DNA of 11,741 nt from Candidatus Kuenenia stuttgartensis (GTDB taxonomy: Bacteria > Bacteroidota > Bacteroidia > Flavobacteriales_D > Crocinitomicaceae), in contig CALPRR020000065.1 of NCBI GenBank assembly GCA_943326025.2, positions 1 to 11,741 on the forward strand, given 5' to 3'. Made by a program: the position numbers and the translations under genes. Shown here piece after piece: positions 1-8,406 of the stretch; position 1 is the stretch's first letter, and each line of letters begins with the position of its first letter. The notes beneath the pieces were generated by a model. It saw nothing but the letters and a program-made list of their open reading frames with translations, had not been told where the DNA came from and did no database searches.

Positions 1-23
1 AAAAGTAAAGCATATTTTATAAA

Positions 24-49
24 AAGCTATCTTTTTAAGCTATCTTTTT
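24..49. repeat. Perfect 13-bp tandem duplication at the end of the last gene
   Basis: The unit AAGCTATCTTTTT occurs twice in a row, at 24-36 and 37-49. The right copy overlaps the stop codon of the downstream glycosyltransferase-like gene (TAA at 50-48). The bases 21-36 also form a weak AT-rich inverted repeat, AAAAAG-CTAT-CTTTTT, which is symmetric on both strands and too weak to call a terminator with confidence. Replication slippage is the simplest origin. Confidence 0.85.
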
Positions 50-1865
50 ACTTAATATTGACTTTTGGATTCCTTATTTCATAAAATTTACAATTTGCAT
101 TCGACAATTGTATACTTTCAATTTTTCGATCCCATAAATACACTTTCAATAAAACATCTTCTTTCGTTATTTTCTCTAAAATAAAATGATGTAAAAAATG
201 ATCGTTAATTAATTGTCCTTGATAAGTTGTTTCAAATGAATAATAGAGATTATTCGTTACTTGATTTTCTTTATCAAACGTTTGAAGTACTAACTGAATT
301 TTATTTTTTGGTTGATACGTTTTTAATTTACCTTGAACACTTATTTGTAAAGCTTTTCCTTTATATCGGTTCAAAGAATCTTCTTCTAAAATAGTAATGA
401 ACTCTTGTGCTAAATTTCCATATGAAATAGGCTTAGAAGTGTAGAGTAAATCTTTAATCAATGGTACTTTTCGTTTAAATGCTATATAGGTATTAGCAGG
501 GTCGTAGGCAAGGGTGTCGTAATAATTTAAAATATTTTTATTTGTGAATTTATCCGTATTTGTAATGATGTAATCAGTCAATACCGCATCTGGATTTGAA
601 ATATTATAAACACTTGCTTTCACTTTTTGAAATGATTCTTTAAAAGGCCAATTCCAAGCCATCGTTTGATAAATCATTAAACTTTCAGAAGGTTTAATTT
701 CAGCTTTTACTTTATTGTAAATCAAATCTGTCAGTCTTTGTTCAGGTGAAAAAGCAGATGAATGGATGTTCAAGTGGTAAATAAAAATAGCTGGGAAAAT
801 TAAAAAGAGGTACTGAATTTTCTGAGTTAATTTAAATTGATCTATAAAGTAAAAAAGCATTAATAAAAATGGTATAACCAAATAAAATGCCGTTCGATCC
901 TCTGGATAATTAACATTTAAAATATTAGCTAAGAAGATAATAGCAACAATATTTCCAAAAAATAAAACTGAATAAATTAAAAATTGATCTGTGAAATACT
1001 CTTTTAGTGACGATTGTATAATTCGCTTAATCAAAAAGTAAATTGAAACAACAAATAAACCCAAATAGAAATACATCAAAAAATCATCTTTCAAGAAAAT
1101 GATATATTGATTCAATGTTTTTCCTGTAACATCCCATATTCCTTCCAATGAACCATAATACAAAGCGCCATGTTCTTTTAACTTAAAACTAAATTTTATA
1201 AATGGGGAAAGCAGGAATAAAAATGAAAAATGAAAAAGTAAATGAATGAAATGTTGTCGCTTTTCTATCGAACGATAATGGATGAGTTGGTTCAAACAGA
1301 TAATTCCAAAAATAATTAAACTAGTTACAATAAAAGTCAAATTAGCTGAAATAGCTATGATTAAAAACAAATAGGTAAATAGTAAAGTGCTAGATTTATG
1401 ATTTTTAAAATAATTTCTTAAGAAAACTAAACCATAAATGAAAAACCCTAAGGATAAGCCATAACCTCTGCAAAGTGCAAAATATTCAATAATTATAGTT
1501 AATGAACAAAAAGTAATCAATGCTATCAATCTTAAATTTTTGGTCTTTAACTCTTTTAATAATTCTCTTAAACCCAAAAAATAAAGGACGAAAGCAAAAA
1601 GGTTTGGAAGTCGATAAAGGCTAATGTTATCTTTGAATATTGGATATAATTTGTTACATATAAAAGAGTTTAGCAAGTGATTATTTGCATCCCAGACAAT
1701 TGTTTCTCCTTTAAAATCTCCTTGATAAATATAAAACATGTAAGTTGCTATTTCATCATGCAGTGTTTCATTAAAGAACACACGCACAAGTAAATAACAA
1801 AAAACAAAAAGGAATAGAACGATCGTGAATCCTCTTTCAAATTTTTGATAATTAACTTTAATCAT
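48..1865 (-). CDS. Polytopic membrane protein, probable GT-C-fold glycosyltransferase (paralogue 1)
   Basis: This 605-residue protein starts at an ATG at 1865. It has a first membrane helix at about residues 13-31, then an extracytoplasmic loop with an acidic pair, D37-E38, and about ten more hydrophobic segments to about residue 365. An acidic pair in the first outer loop is where GT-C enzymes (PMT/ArnT-like, polyprenyl-phosphate-sugar users) keep their catalytic or metal-binding acid. The assignment rests on this and on topology, not on a family I can name. Other motifs shared with the neighbouring paralogue are NNHLLN (61-66), RGYGLSLGF (133-141) and VNYPEDRTA (318-326). Residues from about 370 to 605 are hydrophilic and strand-rich, probably periplasmic; the end (VYLWDRK near 575) looks like a jelly-roll or carbohydrate-binding fold, which is inference. 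Likely role: adding a sugar to a glycan, lipid or protein at the outer face of the inner membrane. Donor and acceptor are unknown. It could also be a GT-C-like protein without transferase activity. Confidence 0.6.
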   Translation of the reverse strand: MIKVNYQKFERGFTIVLFLFVFCYLLVRVFFNETLHDEIATYMFYIYQGDFKGETIVWDANNHLLNSFICNKLYPIFKDNISLYRLPNLFAFVLYFLGLRELLKELKTKNLRLIALITFCSLTIIIEYFALCRGYGLSLGFFIYGLVFLRNYFKNHKSSTLLFTYLFLIIAISANLTFIVTSLIIFGIICLNQLIHYRSIEKRQHFIHLLFHFSFLFLLSPFIKFSFKLKEHGALYYGSLEGIWDVTGKTLNQYIIFLKDDFLMYFYLGLFVVSIYFLIKRIIQSSLKEYFTDQFLIYSVLFFGNIVAIIFLANILNVNYPEDRTAFYLVIPFLLMLFYFIDQFKLTQKIQYLFLIFPAIFIYHLNIHSSAFSPEQRLTDLIYNKVKAEIKPSESLMIYQTMAWNWPFKESFQKVKASVYNISNPDAVLTDYIITNTDKFTNKNILNYYDTLAYDPANTYIAFKRKVPLIKDLLYTSKPISYGNLAQEFITILEEDSLNRYKGKALQISVQGKLKTYQPKNKIQLVLQTFDKENQVTNNLYYSFETTYQGQLINDHFLHHFILEKITKEDVLLKVYLWDRKIESIQLSNANCKFYEIRNPKVNIK

Positions 1866-1903
1866 TTGTATAAAATCTTGTTAAACTTGAAAAGGATTGT
1901 TAA

Positions 1904-3685
1904 CTATTTTTCTTCGACACTTATAATTCTAAAATGTATGTTTTTATATTTAACAAAATGTCTGTCAATATTCCAAAAATAAATTGACATATCCGTTTTG
2001 TCTTTTTCTAATTTAAATACTGGACTATTCCAAACAAAATTAACCGAACTTTTACTTACATTAATTTTAGAAAAATCATTATCATGGTAATAATTTAATG
2101 GATTTAATGAATCACCTATAGTTAAAACTAAATGAAAGGGTGTTTTTAAATCTGAAAAATCCATTTTACCTGAAACTTCAACTTTAAAATTATCACTTTT
2201 TAAAAGTGTATCAATTTGTCTACCTCTAAATAATAATAAATCATTTTCTGATCTAAGAAAAGGGATAATTGTGTCTTTTATAACTTTGTAATTAAATTGT
2301 TTTGTAGTTTTATAAATAGAAACTTTTGAAATTTCATCTACCATTACTCTTCTATAATACAAAGGTGGCTTATAATCATTCTCAGTAATTAAATAAGTTG
2401 ATTCCACCAAATTTGAATACTTTTCAGAATTAAATAATTTTACAGTATCATCGTTTCTAAATTGATAATATAAGGGTAATTCTAAAAGTCCATATACACT
2501 ATAACTAATCCCATTTTGAATATTATTTTTTAAAAATTGTTGGGTTTTATTTGAAATACGTAAATTGTTTTGATAGACAGAAGCATACAAATTCAACTTC
2601 ATAAAAAATGTAGCTGGGAAAAAAAGTAATGAAAATAATAAATAATTTATTTTATTGATATTTTGAAAAAATAGAACGAAAACAATTATAAAAAAAGGAA
2701 CTAATTGAATTGCTGCCCTATCTCTGGGATAGTTAACTTTAAAAAGAAGTGCTAAAACCTCAATAATTAAGATATTGCCAAAGAATAGTAAATAAAAAAA
2801 TCCTTCTGAAGAAAGCATAAATTTTATTAATCCTACTGTTTTTAGTTTAAATAAGCCTAATATACCAATAACAAGAATTAAAGTAATTAGTAAATATTTT
2901 ATTATAATATCTGAAGTAAATAAAGAAATTTCTGAAAGATAATAACCTGTTCCTTTCCATAATCCATCTAAATTCCCCCACCACAAAGCTCCTACTTCTT
3001 TTAATTGAAAACTATAAGATACTAAAGGAAGTAAGGCTATTAAAAAAGATAAAATCAGTAATAAATTAAGAATTTTATCTTTATTTGATTGTTTTCTAAT
3101 CTCAGTAAAGAGAATAAAAATACTATATGAAACAATAATGATACTTGTATTAAAAAATGATAAATTGGAAAAAACAGCAAGCCAAATAAATAAAAATGTA
3201 TAAAATAATTTTAAAATATTCTTACTTTCTAACCACGTTAAAAGAAATGAAATTGCACAAAATAAAAAGCCTAATGCTAAACCATAACCTCTCAAATATC
3301 CGAAATATTCAAATATCCATAAAACAGTATTCAAAGAAATAAAAGTTAGAAACTGATATTTTATAGCTATTATCCTTTTTACAATAAATTTAATTGAAAA
3401 GAAGTACAAGATAAAAGCAAGAATATTTGGAACTCTTAAAAAGAAAAAATGGTCACCAAAAATGAAATAGAAAAGTTTACCGAATAATGTATTCAACAAG
3501 TGATTATTAGCACTAGACTCTTTTAAAGTACTTTCGATAAATCTTTTAGATTCAATATACTCAAAAAGAGTAGAAATTTCATCACAATATGGTGATAAAA
3601 AAAAAGCTCGAAACACTAGATATATTAGTAAGAATAAAAAAAATATTCTTACTAATAATTTGTTTTCGAGCGAAAAAAATTTCAT
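1904..3685 (-). CDS. Polytopic membrane protein, probable GT-C-fold glycosyltransferase (paralogue 2)
   Basis: This 593-residue protein is a clear but diverged paralogue of the gene 38 bases downstream. It has the same order of helices and motifs: outer-loop acidic pair D35-E36 after the first helix (about 11-29), NNHLLN (60-65), RGYGLALGF (132-140), a shared LKE-GAL patch near 228-234, and VNYPRDRAA (317-325). A mostly hydrophilic C-terminal region from about 370 to 593 ends in a strand-rich stretch with IYFWNIDRH near 568-576, matching VYLWDRK in the paralogue. This suggests a GT-C transferase with an extracytoplasmic accessory domain; substrate and acceptor are unknown. The ATG lies only 6 bases after the scoA stop, so it is probably translated from the scoA message. 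The stop is TAG. By eye its base composition is even more AT-rich than the cell-wall genes, which could mean weaker selection or later arrival; I have not computed it. Confidence 0.6.
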   Translation of the reverse strand: MKFFSLENKLLVRIFFLFLLIYLVFRAFFLSPYCDEISTLFEYIESKRFIESTLKESSANNHLLNTLFGKLFYFIFGDHFFFLRVPNILAFILYFFSIKFIVKRIIAIKYQFLTFISLNTVLWIFEYFGYLRGYGLALGFLFCAISFLLTWLESKNILKLFYTFLFIWLAVFSNLSFFNTSIIIVSYSIFILFTEIRKQSNKDKILNLLLILSFLIALLPLVSYSFQLKEVGALWWGNLDGLWKGTGYYLSEISLFTSDIIIKYLLITLILVIGILGLFKLKTVGLIKFMLSSEGFFYLLFFGNILIIEVLALLFKVNYPRDRAAIQLVPFFIIVFVLFFQNINKINYLLFSLLFFPATFFMKLNLYASVYQNNLRISNKTQQFLKNNIQNGISYSVYGLLELPLYYQFRNDDTVKLFNSEKYSNLVESTYLITENDYKPPLYYRRVMVDEISKVSIYKTTKQFNYKVIKDTIIPFLRSENDLLLFRGRQIDTLLKSDNFKVEVSGKMDFSDLKTPFHLVLTIGDSLNPLNYYHDNDFSKINVSKSSVNFVWNSPVFKLEKDKTDMSIYFWNIDRHFVKYKNIHFRIISVEEK

Positions 3686-3691
3686 TAAAAT

Positions 3692-4387
3692 TTACTTCTG
3701 TCTAACAGTTCTTTGCTCAATTCTTTTCTCAAATTTTTCTCCTTTAAAAATACGTTGAACATAAATTCCTGGAGTATGAATATCATTTGGATCTAATTCA
3801 CCAGCTTCAACTAATTCCTCTACTTCAGCAATCGTTATTTTTCCAGCTGTTGCCATCATTGGATTAAAATTTCTTGCCGTTGCTTTATAAATTAAATTTC
3901 CTTCTGTATCTCCTTTCCAAGCCTTCACAATTGCGAAATCAGCTGTTAATGCAGTTTCTAAAATATGTGGTTTACCGTTGTAAACTCTTACTTCCTTTCC
4001 TTCAGCAACTTCAGTTCCATAACCAGCTGGTGTGAAAAAAGCAGGTATACCAGCACCTCCAGCACGACATCTTTCTGCTAAAGAACCTTGTGGAATTAAA
4101 TCAACCTCTAACTCCCCTGACAACATTTGTCTTTCAAATTCGTCATTCTCTCCAACGTAAGAACTAATCATTTTTTTGACTTGTTTCTGTTGAAGTAATA
4201 ATCCCAAACCAAAATCGTCAACTCCAGCATTATTAGAGATACAAGTTAAATTCTTCTTACCCAATTTTACTAATTGTGCAATTGAATTTTCTGGAATTCC
4301 GCATAAGCCAAATCCTCCTACCATCAAAGTCATATTATCTTCTATTCCTTTTAAGGCTTCTTCAACGTTATTTACAACTTTATTCAT
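3692..4387 (-). CDS. scoA: 3-oxoacid (succinyl-CoA:acetoacetate) CoA-transferase subunit A
   Basis: Subunit A of a family I CoA-transferase, which moves CoA from succinyl-CoA to a 3-oxoacid such as acetoacetate in the cytoplasm (ketone-body or acetoacetate use). I place the start at the ATG at 4387 (231 aa, beginning MNKVVNNVEEAL). An in-frame TTG at 4405 would add six residues, but homologues typically begin near this ATG with an MNKV-like N-terminus. The family I signature is complete at residues 17-32: D17-N18, three hydrophobics, G24-G25-F26, G30 and P32, within VGGFGLCGIPEN. The conserved glycine-rich stretch GSLAERCRAGGAGIPAFFTP (101-120) and NPMMATAGK (175-183) are also present, and the length is normal. 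The catalytic glutamate of these enzymes is on subunit B, so this protein needs a partner that is not seen here. Its start is 27 bases after the class A PBP stop and its stop is 6 bases before the next gene. AtoD-like acyl-CoA:acetate transferases share the fold, so the exact substrate is less certain than the family. Confidence 0.9.
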   Translation of the reverse strand: MNKVVNNVEEALKGIEDNMTLMVGGFGLCGIPENSIAQLVKLGKKNLTCISNNAGVDDFGLGLLLQQKQVKKMISSYVGENDEFERQMLSGELEVDLIPQGSLAERCRAGGAGIPAFFTPAGYGTEVAEGKEVRVYNGKPHILETALTADFAIVKAWKGDTEGNLIYKATARNFNPMMATAGKITIAEVEELVEAGELDPNDIHTPGIYVQRIFKGEKFEKRIEQRTVRQK

Positions 4388-4414
4388 TTTATTATTTTTA
4401 ATCAATTTCAGGAA

Positions 4415-6934
4415 TTAAATTCCAAATGTATCTGTTAACGAATCTTGTTCTACCTCATCTGCAGCAGGTGGTAATATTTGTCCGCTACAAGAGAACTCAC
4501 TTTCATCTATATCTTCAGGTTTATCAAAAGCAGTTGTAGATATTCCAATTTTCGGATCTTTATAAATTTTCTGCATATAATATCCATAAATTGGTAAGGC
4601 CATTCTAGCTCCTTGCCCCCAATTCATAGATCTAAAACGTACCGAACGATCTTCAGCTCCAACCCAAACTCCAGTTGCTAATTCTGGTGTTAAACCAATA
4701 AACCAACCATCTGAATTATTTTGAGTTGTACCTGTTTTTCCAGCTGTTGGAGATGTTATATTACCCCATGATTGCCCTCCTCGAAGACTTCCTGCAGTTC
4801 CGAAACGAACTACACCTTCCATCATTCGCAATGTTTCATATGCAACTGTTTCATTTAAGACTTCCTTAGAATATGGCTTTGCGTTGTATATCACATTTCC
4901 ATTTCTATCTTCAATTCTCAAAATTGTTGTAGGACGATTATAAATTCCATGATTCACAAACATTGCTTGAGCAGCTACCATTTCATATAACGATAAATCC
5001 ATAGATCCTAAACACATCGATGGAACTACATCATTTGGATGTAACTTAATGTCCATGTTTTCTAGTAATTTCTCTATTGTTTTTGGACCTGCAACACCTC
5101 CCATTTTTTGCATTACACCAACTGTAATATTATTTTTAGATTGTGCTAAACCATTTGCAACTGAACACATTCCTCCAGAAATTCCACTTGAGTTTTTTGG
5201 ACACCATCGATCATCAATTACTCCATCAGCATTTCTCAAATCTACACAATGAGCAATATCAGGAATCATTGTACAAGGTTTAACAACTCCCATTGCTAAC
5301 GCAGAGGCATAAACGAAAGGTTTTATTGTTGAACCCACTTGTCTTCTACCTTGTCGAACGTGATCGTATGCAAAGTGATCAATATTTACACCACCAACCC
5401 AAGCTTTCACAAAACCTGTCTGTGGTTCTATCGAAACTAAACCAGCATGTAAAAAGGATTTATAATATTTTATTGAATCATCTGGTGTTAAAGTCGTATC
5501 TTTTTCTCCTTTAAAAGTAAATACACGCATTGTTACAGGAGTATTAAAAGCCTTTCTAACTTCTTCATTTGATGCTCCTTTTGATTCCATTTGCATATAA
5601 CGCGGTGAATTCATTCGTGCAGAACGCATAATTCCATCTATTTCTTCTTCAGTAGCATCATTTGAAAATGGAAAATGTTTTAAATGTCTATTATTGTCAT
5701 CAAAAGCTGGTTGAAGATTTTCTTTTAAGTGACGTTCCATTGCGCTCTCAGCATGCTCTTGCATGTCAATATTAATCGTCGTATAAATTTTTAAACCATC
5801 TCCATAAATATCCCAAGCCGCACCATCTTCTCTTTTGTATTTTAATGACCCATCAGGTTTTCTCTCCATTAAGATATTTGTCAATTCTTTACGAAGTCCT
5901 TCTCTAAAATAAGGAGCCATTCCTCTTTTGTGATCAACTTCTTGAAAGTTACATTTTAATGGTTTTTTACAAAGTTTTTCATACTCTTCTTGAGTTAGTT
6001 CAACTCTTAAAGCTGAGTTTTTTGATTTACTGTTTTTTAACCATTGAAATAATACTTGATTTCTTCTATTCAATGCTCTTAAACTATCTTCTTCTCTTTT
6101 TTCAGTAATTTCAGCTCTGGTTACTTTATTTTCTGGAACTTCATTTTCTTCAGCTAAATAAGCTCTATAATTTTTAATTTGAAATGAATGAGGATTATAA
6201 AGCGTTGGGTTTTTGCACATACCGACTAACATTGCTGCTTCATCTTTAGTTAAGTCTATCGGTTTTTTATTGAAGTAAACTTTTGCTGCATTTTCTATTC
6301 CAACTGCATTGTATAAGAAATCAAATTGATTCAAATACATTGTAATGATTTCTTCTTTTGTATATCTTTTCTCTAAACGAGTCGCAATAATATTTTCTCT
6401 CGCTTTTTCTCCAAGTCGACTAAATATCCTTCCAATTTTAGAAGTAGAATTACCTGTATACGCTTCACCATTTGCACGAGCAATATTTTCTTTATCTCTT
6501 TGTTGAAGTGTAAATAATAATTTTGCTAATTGCTGAGATATTGTTGATGCTCCTCCTGCTCCTCCTATACTTACAACAGCTCGACCTATAGCTTTAAAAT
6601 CTACTCCTGAATGTTCTATAAAACGTTCATCTTCTGTCGAAATTAATGCATCTGTTACATATGGTGAAATTGATTTATAAGGAACACTTGTTCTATTAAT
6701 TTTCCAATATCTTCCTAATTCAGATTCTCCATCATCTGCATATACAACAGATGCTAACAATTCTGGTGGATTTGCTAACATTGCTACTGGTGGAAGATCA
6801 TCTTCCGATTGAAATAATAATAAGCATGAAACCAATACTAATGGAATCGTAGCTATAAACCAAAACAAATAAGTCGCTCTCTTTTTCTGTTTATCGCTGA
6901 AAACAAGTTGTTTAGAGTTATTTTTAATGCTCAT
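4415..6934 (-). CDS. mrcA: Class A penicillin-binding protein, PBP1A type (bifunctional transglycosylase/transpeptidase)
   Basis: An 839-residue bifunctional peptidoglycan synthase anchored by one N-terminal helix (about 22-42), with the rest periplasmic. The GT51 glycosyltransferase domain (about 70-250) has the catalytic-glutamate motif STEDERF with E101, GASTISQQ at 128-135, and the RYTKEEIITMYLNQ stretch near 190-203. The transpeptidase domain has the acylation motif S535-T-I-K538, S599-K-N601 and K733-T-G735. Between them (about 375-495) is a linker region that includes the MNSPRYMQ and PDDSIKYY patches, as in other Bacteroidota PBP1A proteins as I know them. It polymerises lipid II and crosslinks the strands. 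Four cysteines (C554, C563, C578, C590) lie between the SxxK and SxN motifs. The gene follows rodA after about 71 bases, so it may be read through from the elongation operon or have its own weak promoter. No truncation or lost catalytic residue is visible. The symbol could equally be ponA. Confidence 0.95.
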   Translation of the reverse strand: MSIKNNSKQLVFSDKQKKRATYLFWFIATIPLVLVSCLLLFQSEDDLPPVAMLANPPELLASVVYADDGESELGRYWKINRTSVPYKSISPYVTDALISTEDERFIEHSGVDFKAIGRAVVSIGGAGGASTISQQLAKLLFTLQQRDKENIARANGEAYTGNSTSKIGRIFSRLGEKARENIIATRLEKRYTKEEIITMYLNQFDFLYNAVGIENAAKVYFNKKPIDLTKDEAAMLVGMCKNPTLYNPHSFQIKNYRAYLAEENEVPENKVTRAEITEKREEDSLRALNRRNQVLFQWLKNSKSKNSALRVELTQEEYEKLCKKPLKCNFQEVDHKRGMAPYFREGLRKELTNILMERKPDGSLKYKREDGAAWDIYGDGLKIYTTINIDMQEHAESAMERHLKENLQPAFDDNNRHLKHFPFSNDATEEEIDGIMRSARMNSPRYMQMESKGASNEEVRKAFNTPVTMRVFTFKGEKDTTLTPDDSIKYYKSFLHAGLVSIEPQTGFVKAWVGGVNIDHFAYDHVRQGRRQVGSTIKPFVYASALAMGVVKPCTMIPDIAHCVDLRNADGVIDDRWCPKNSSGISGGMCSVANGLAQSKNNITVGVMQKMGGVAGPKTIEKLLENMDIKLHPNDVVPSMCLGSMDLSLYEMVAAQAMFVNHGIYNRPTTILRIEDRNGNVIYNAKPYSKEVLNETVAYETLRMMEGVVRFGTAGSLRGGQSWGNITSPTAGKTGTTQNNSDGWFIGLTPELATGVWVGAEDRSVRFRSMNWGQGARMALPIYGYYMQKIYKDPKIGISTTAFDKPEDIDESEFSCSGQILPPAADEVEQDSLTDTFGI

Positions 6935-7005
6935 TTTTTATAATTCTAATTTTATGTAAAAATAAAGAAATCTTTGATTCAATCACCAATTCTTTCAAAC
7001 TCATT

Positions 7006-8403
7006 TTATTGTAAAACATGGCTTCTTTGACTGTCTAATTTAAGTAAAATAAACATCAACATTGAAAACGACATCATAGAAGAACCTCCATAACTAAAAA
7101 AAGGAAGAGGAATCCCAATAACAGGGGCAAATCCGATATTCATTCCTATGTTAACAGCTAAATGGTAAAATAAAATCATCACAACTGAATAGGCATAAAC
7201 TCGATTAAATCTTGATCGTTGTCGTTCTGCAATCATAATAATTCTTAAAAACATGAACATATACATTCCTATCAAAATAAATGTTCCAATAAAGCCCCAT
7301 TCTTCTGCAAAAGGACAAAAAATAAAATCAGTTTCACTTTCAGGAACATGATTACTTTCAATTGTAGCAACAGATGCATTTGTATATCCTTTTCCAGCTA
7401 ATCCTCCAGATCCTACAGCAGCCATTGCTCGATTCCTATTGTAATCTTCTCCATTTGGATCTTCTCGTAAGCCAAGAAATAATTCTATACGATCTTTTTG
7501 GTGTTTTTTTAAACCTTGAAATAAATAATTAACACTAGACGCAATAGATGCTGAAAGAACAAATGCAATAATTATCACTGTTGAAATTCTTCTTCTTTCT
7601 CGTTTTGTTGAAATAAATCTTAAAAATAAAAAAGCAATTAAACAGAATACAACCAATGAAAGAATTACTCCAAAAAATCCAGGTATTTCAACACCAGGTA
7701 AAAAGTTAAAAGTAATAATGTTATTACTTAATAAAAGTGTAACTATACATAAGAAAACTATAGCAAACATAATAGGAATAAAGTGAGTCCCTACCCATGT
7801 TTGTTTAAATTTTACTCCCGGTATCATATTTACCAATTTCAATACTAAAGGATCATAAGTTAATCCTTCCCTATACATAACGAATAAAAAAGAAGTGAAA
7901 ACAACAAATGTTCCTGCATCAGGTTGCAATAAAATCAATATCATCGGAACAAACATGATTGCATTCGCTACCAAAACTGAATTCAAATTCTGTTGCTTAA
8001 TATTTAAAGAACTAATATATCTTGCTAATAATAAAGCTGTTCCTGTTTTGGCGAACTCTGCTGGTTGTATACCAAAACCACCTATTTGTAACCAAGCTCT
8101 GGCACCATTAATTGGCGGCATAAATAAAACTATTACAAGTAAAACTAAAGTTGAAATGTATATAGGAACCGCAAATTTTCGATAAATCGTAGAATCTATT
8201 AAAAAGACCATTAAACCTAAAAATAGCGAAACTCCAAGCCAAACTACTTGCTTACCATATTTTTGTGAATAATCAAATAAATTTGGATGATCAGGATCTA
8301 AAGATGTAGAATAAACAGTTGCCATTCCCATTATTAAAAATAGAAAATACGTTATTAATAAAGGCCAATCTAAATTGGTTGTTAGTTTTTCACCCTGTCT
8401 CAT
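7006..8403 (-). CDS. rodA: Rod-shape-determining SEDS peptidoglycan glycosyltransferase RodA
   Basis: A 465-residue polytopic inner-membrane protein of the FtsW/RodA/SpoVE (SEDS) family, which polymerises lipid II during side-wall elongation in partnership with PBP2. Recognisable family motifs are NGARAWLQIG (99-108), QPAEFAKTG (113-121), LLQPDAGT (158-165), KDRIELFLG (303-311), VGSGGLAGKGY (330-340), VPESETDFIF (353-362) and PLPFFSYGGSS (432-442). D359 in the ETDF motif aligns by motif with the catalytic aspartate of other SEDS enzymes. The protein is longer than the 370-400 residues typical of proteobacterial RodA. The extra length lies at about 180-275, which appears to add about two hydrophobic segments and ends in a basic patch (STKRERRR, 265-272). 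The choice of RodA over FtsW rests on its place directly after mrdA, 3 bases downstream and almost certainly cotranscribed. Confidence 0.95.
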   Translation of the reverse strand: MRQGEKLTTNLDWPLLITYFLFLIMGMATVYSTSLDPDHPNLFDYSQKYGKQVVWLGVSLFLGLMVFLIDSTIYRKFAVPIYISTLVLLVIVLFMPPINGARAWLQIGGFGIQPAEFAKTGTALLLARYISSLNIKQQNLNSVLVANAIMFVPMILILLQPDAGTFVVFTSFLFVMYREGLTYDPLVLKLVNMIPGVKFKQTWVGTHFIPIMFAIVFLCIVTLLLSNNIITFNFLPGVEIPGFFGVILSLVVFCLIAFLFLRFISTKRERRRISTVIIIAFVLSASIASSVNYLFQGLKKHQKDRIELFLGLREDPNGEDYNRNRAMAAVGSGGLAGKGYTNASVATIESNHVPESETDFIFCPFAEEWGFIGTFILIGMYMFMFLRIIMIAERQRSRFNRVYAYSVVMILFYHLAVNIGMNIGFAPVIGIPLPFFSYGGSSMMSFSMLMFILLKLDSQRSHVLQ

Positions 8404-8406
8404 TCT

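Noticed and set aside
1866..1903. Possible regulatory site in the 38-base gap between the two membrane protein genes
   Set aside because: It contains a GTTAAC palindrome and a nearby GTTTAAC, but these are common in AT-rich DNA and no promoter element is visible.
48..3685. Reading the membrane protein pair as O-antigen polymerases or flippases
   Set aside because: The acidic pair in the first outer loop, the helix count and the long extracytoplasmic C-terminal tail fit GT-C transferases better than Wzy or Wzx topology.
5049..5514. Two plus-strand open frames of 67 and 73 codons inside the class A PBP gene
   Set aside because: They lie wholly antisense to a protein with complete catalytic motifs and show no recognisable domain or start context.
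6935..7005. Possible promoter or terminator in the rodA-PBP gap
   Set aside because: No TAnnTTTG element on the minus strand, and the only inverted repeats (AAAG/CTTT and TGATT/AATCA around one base) are too short to support a call.
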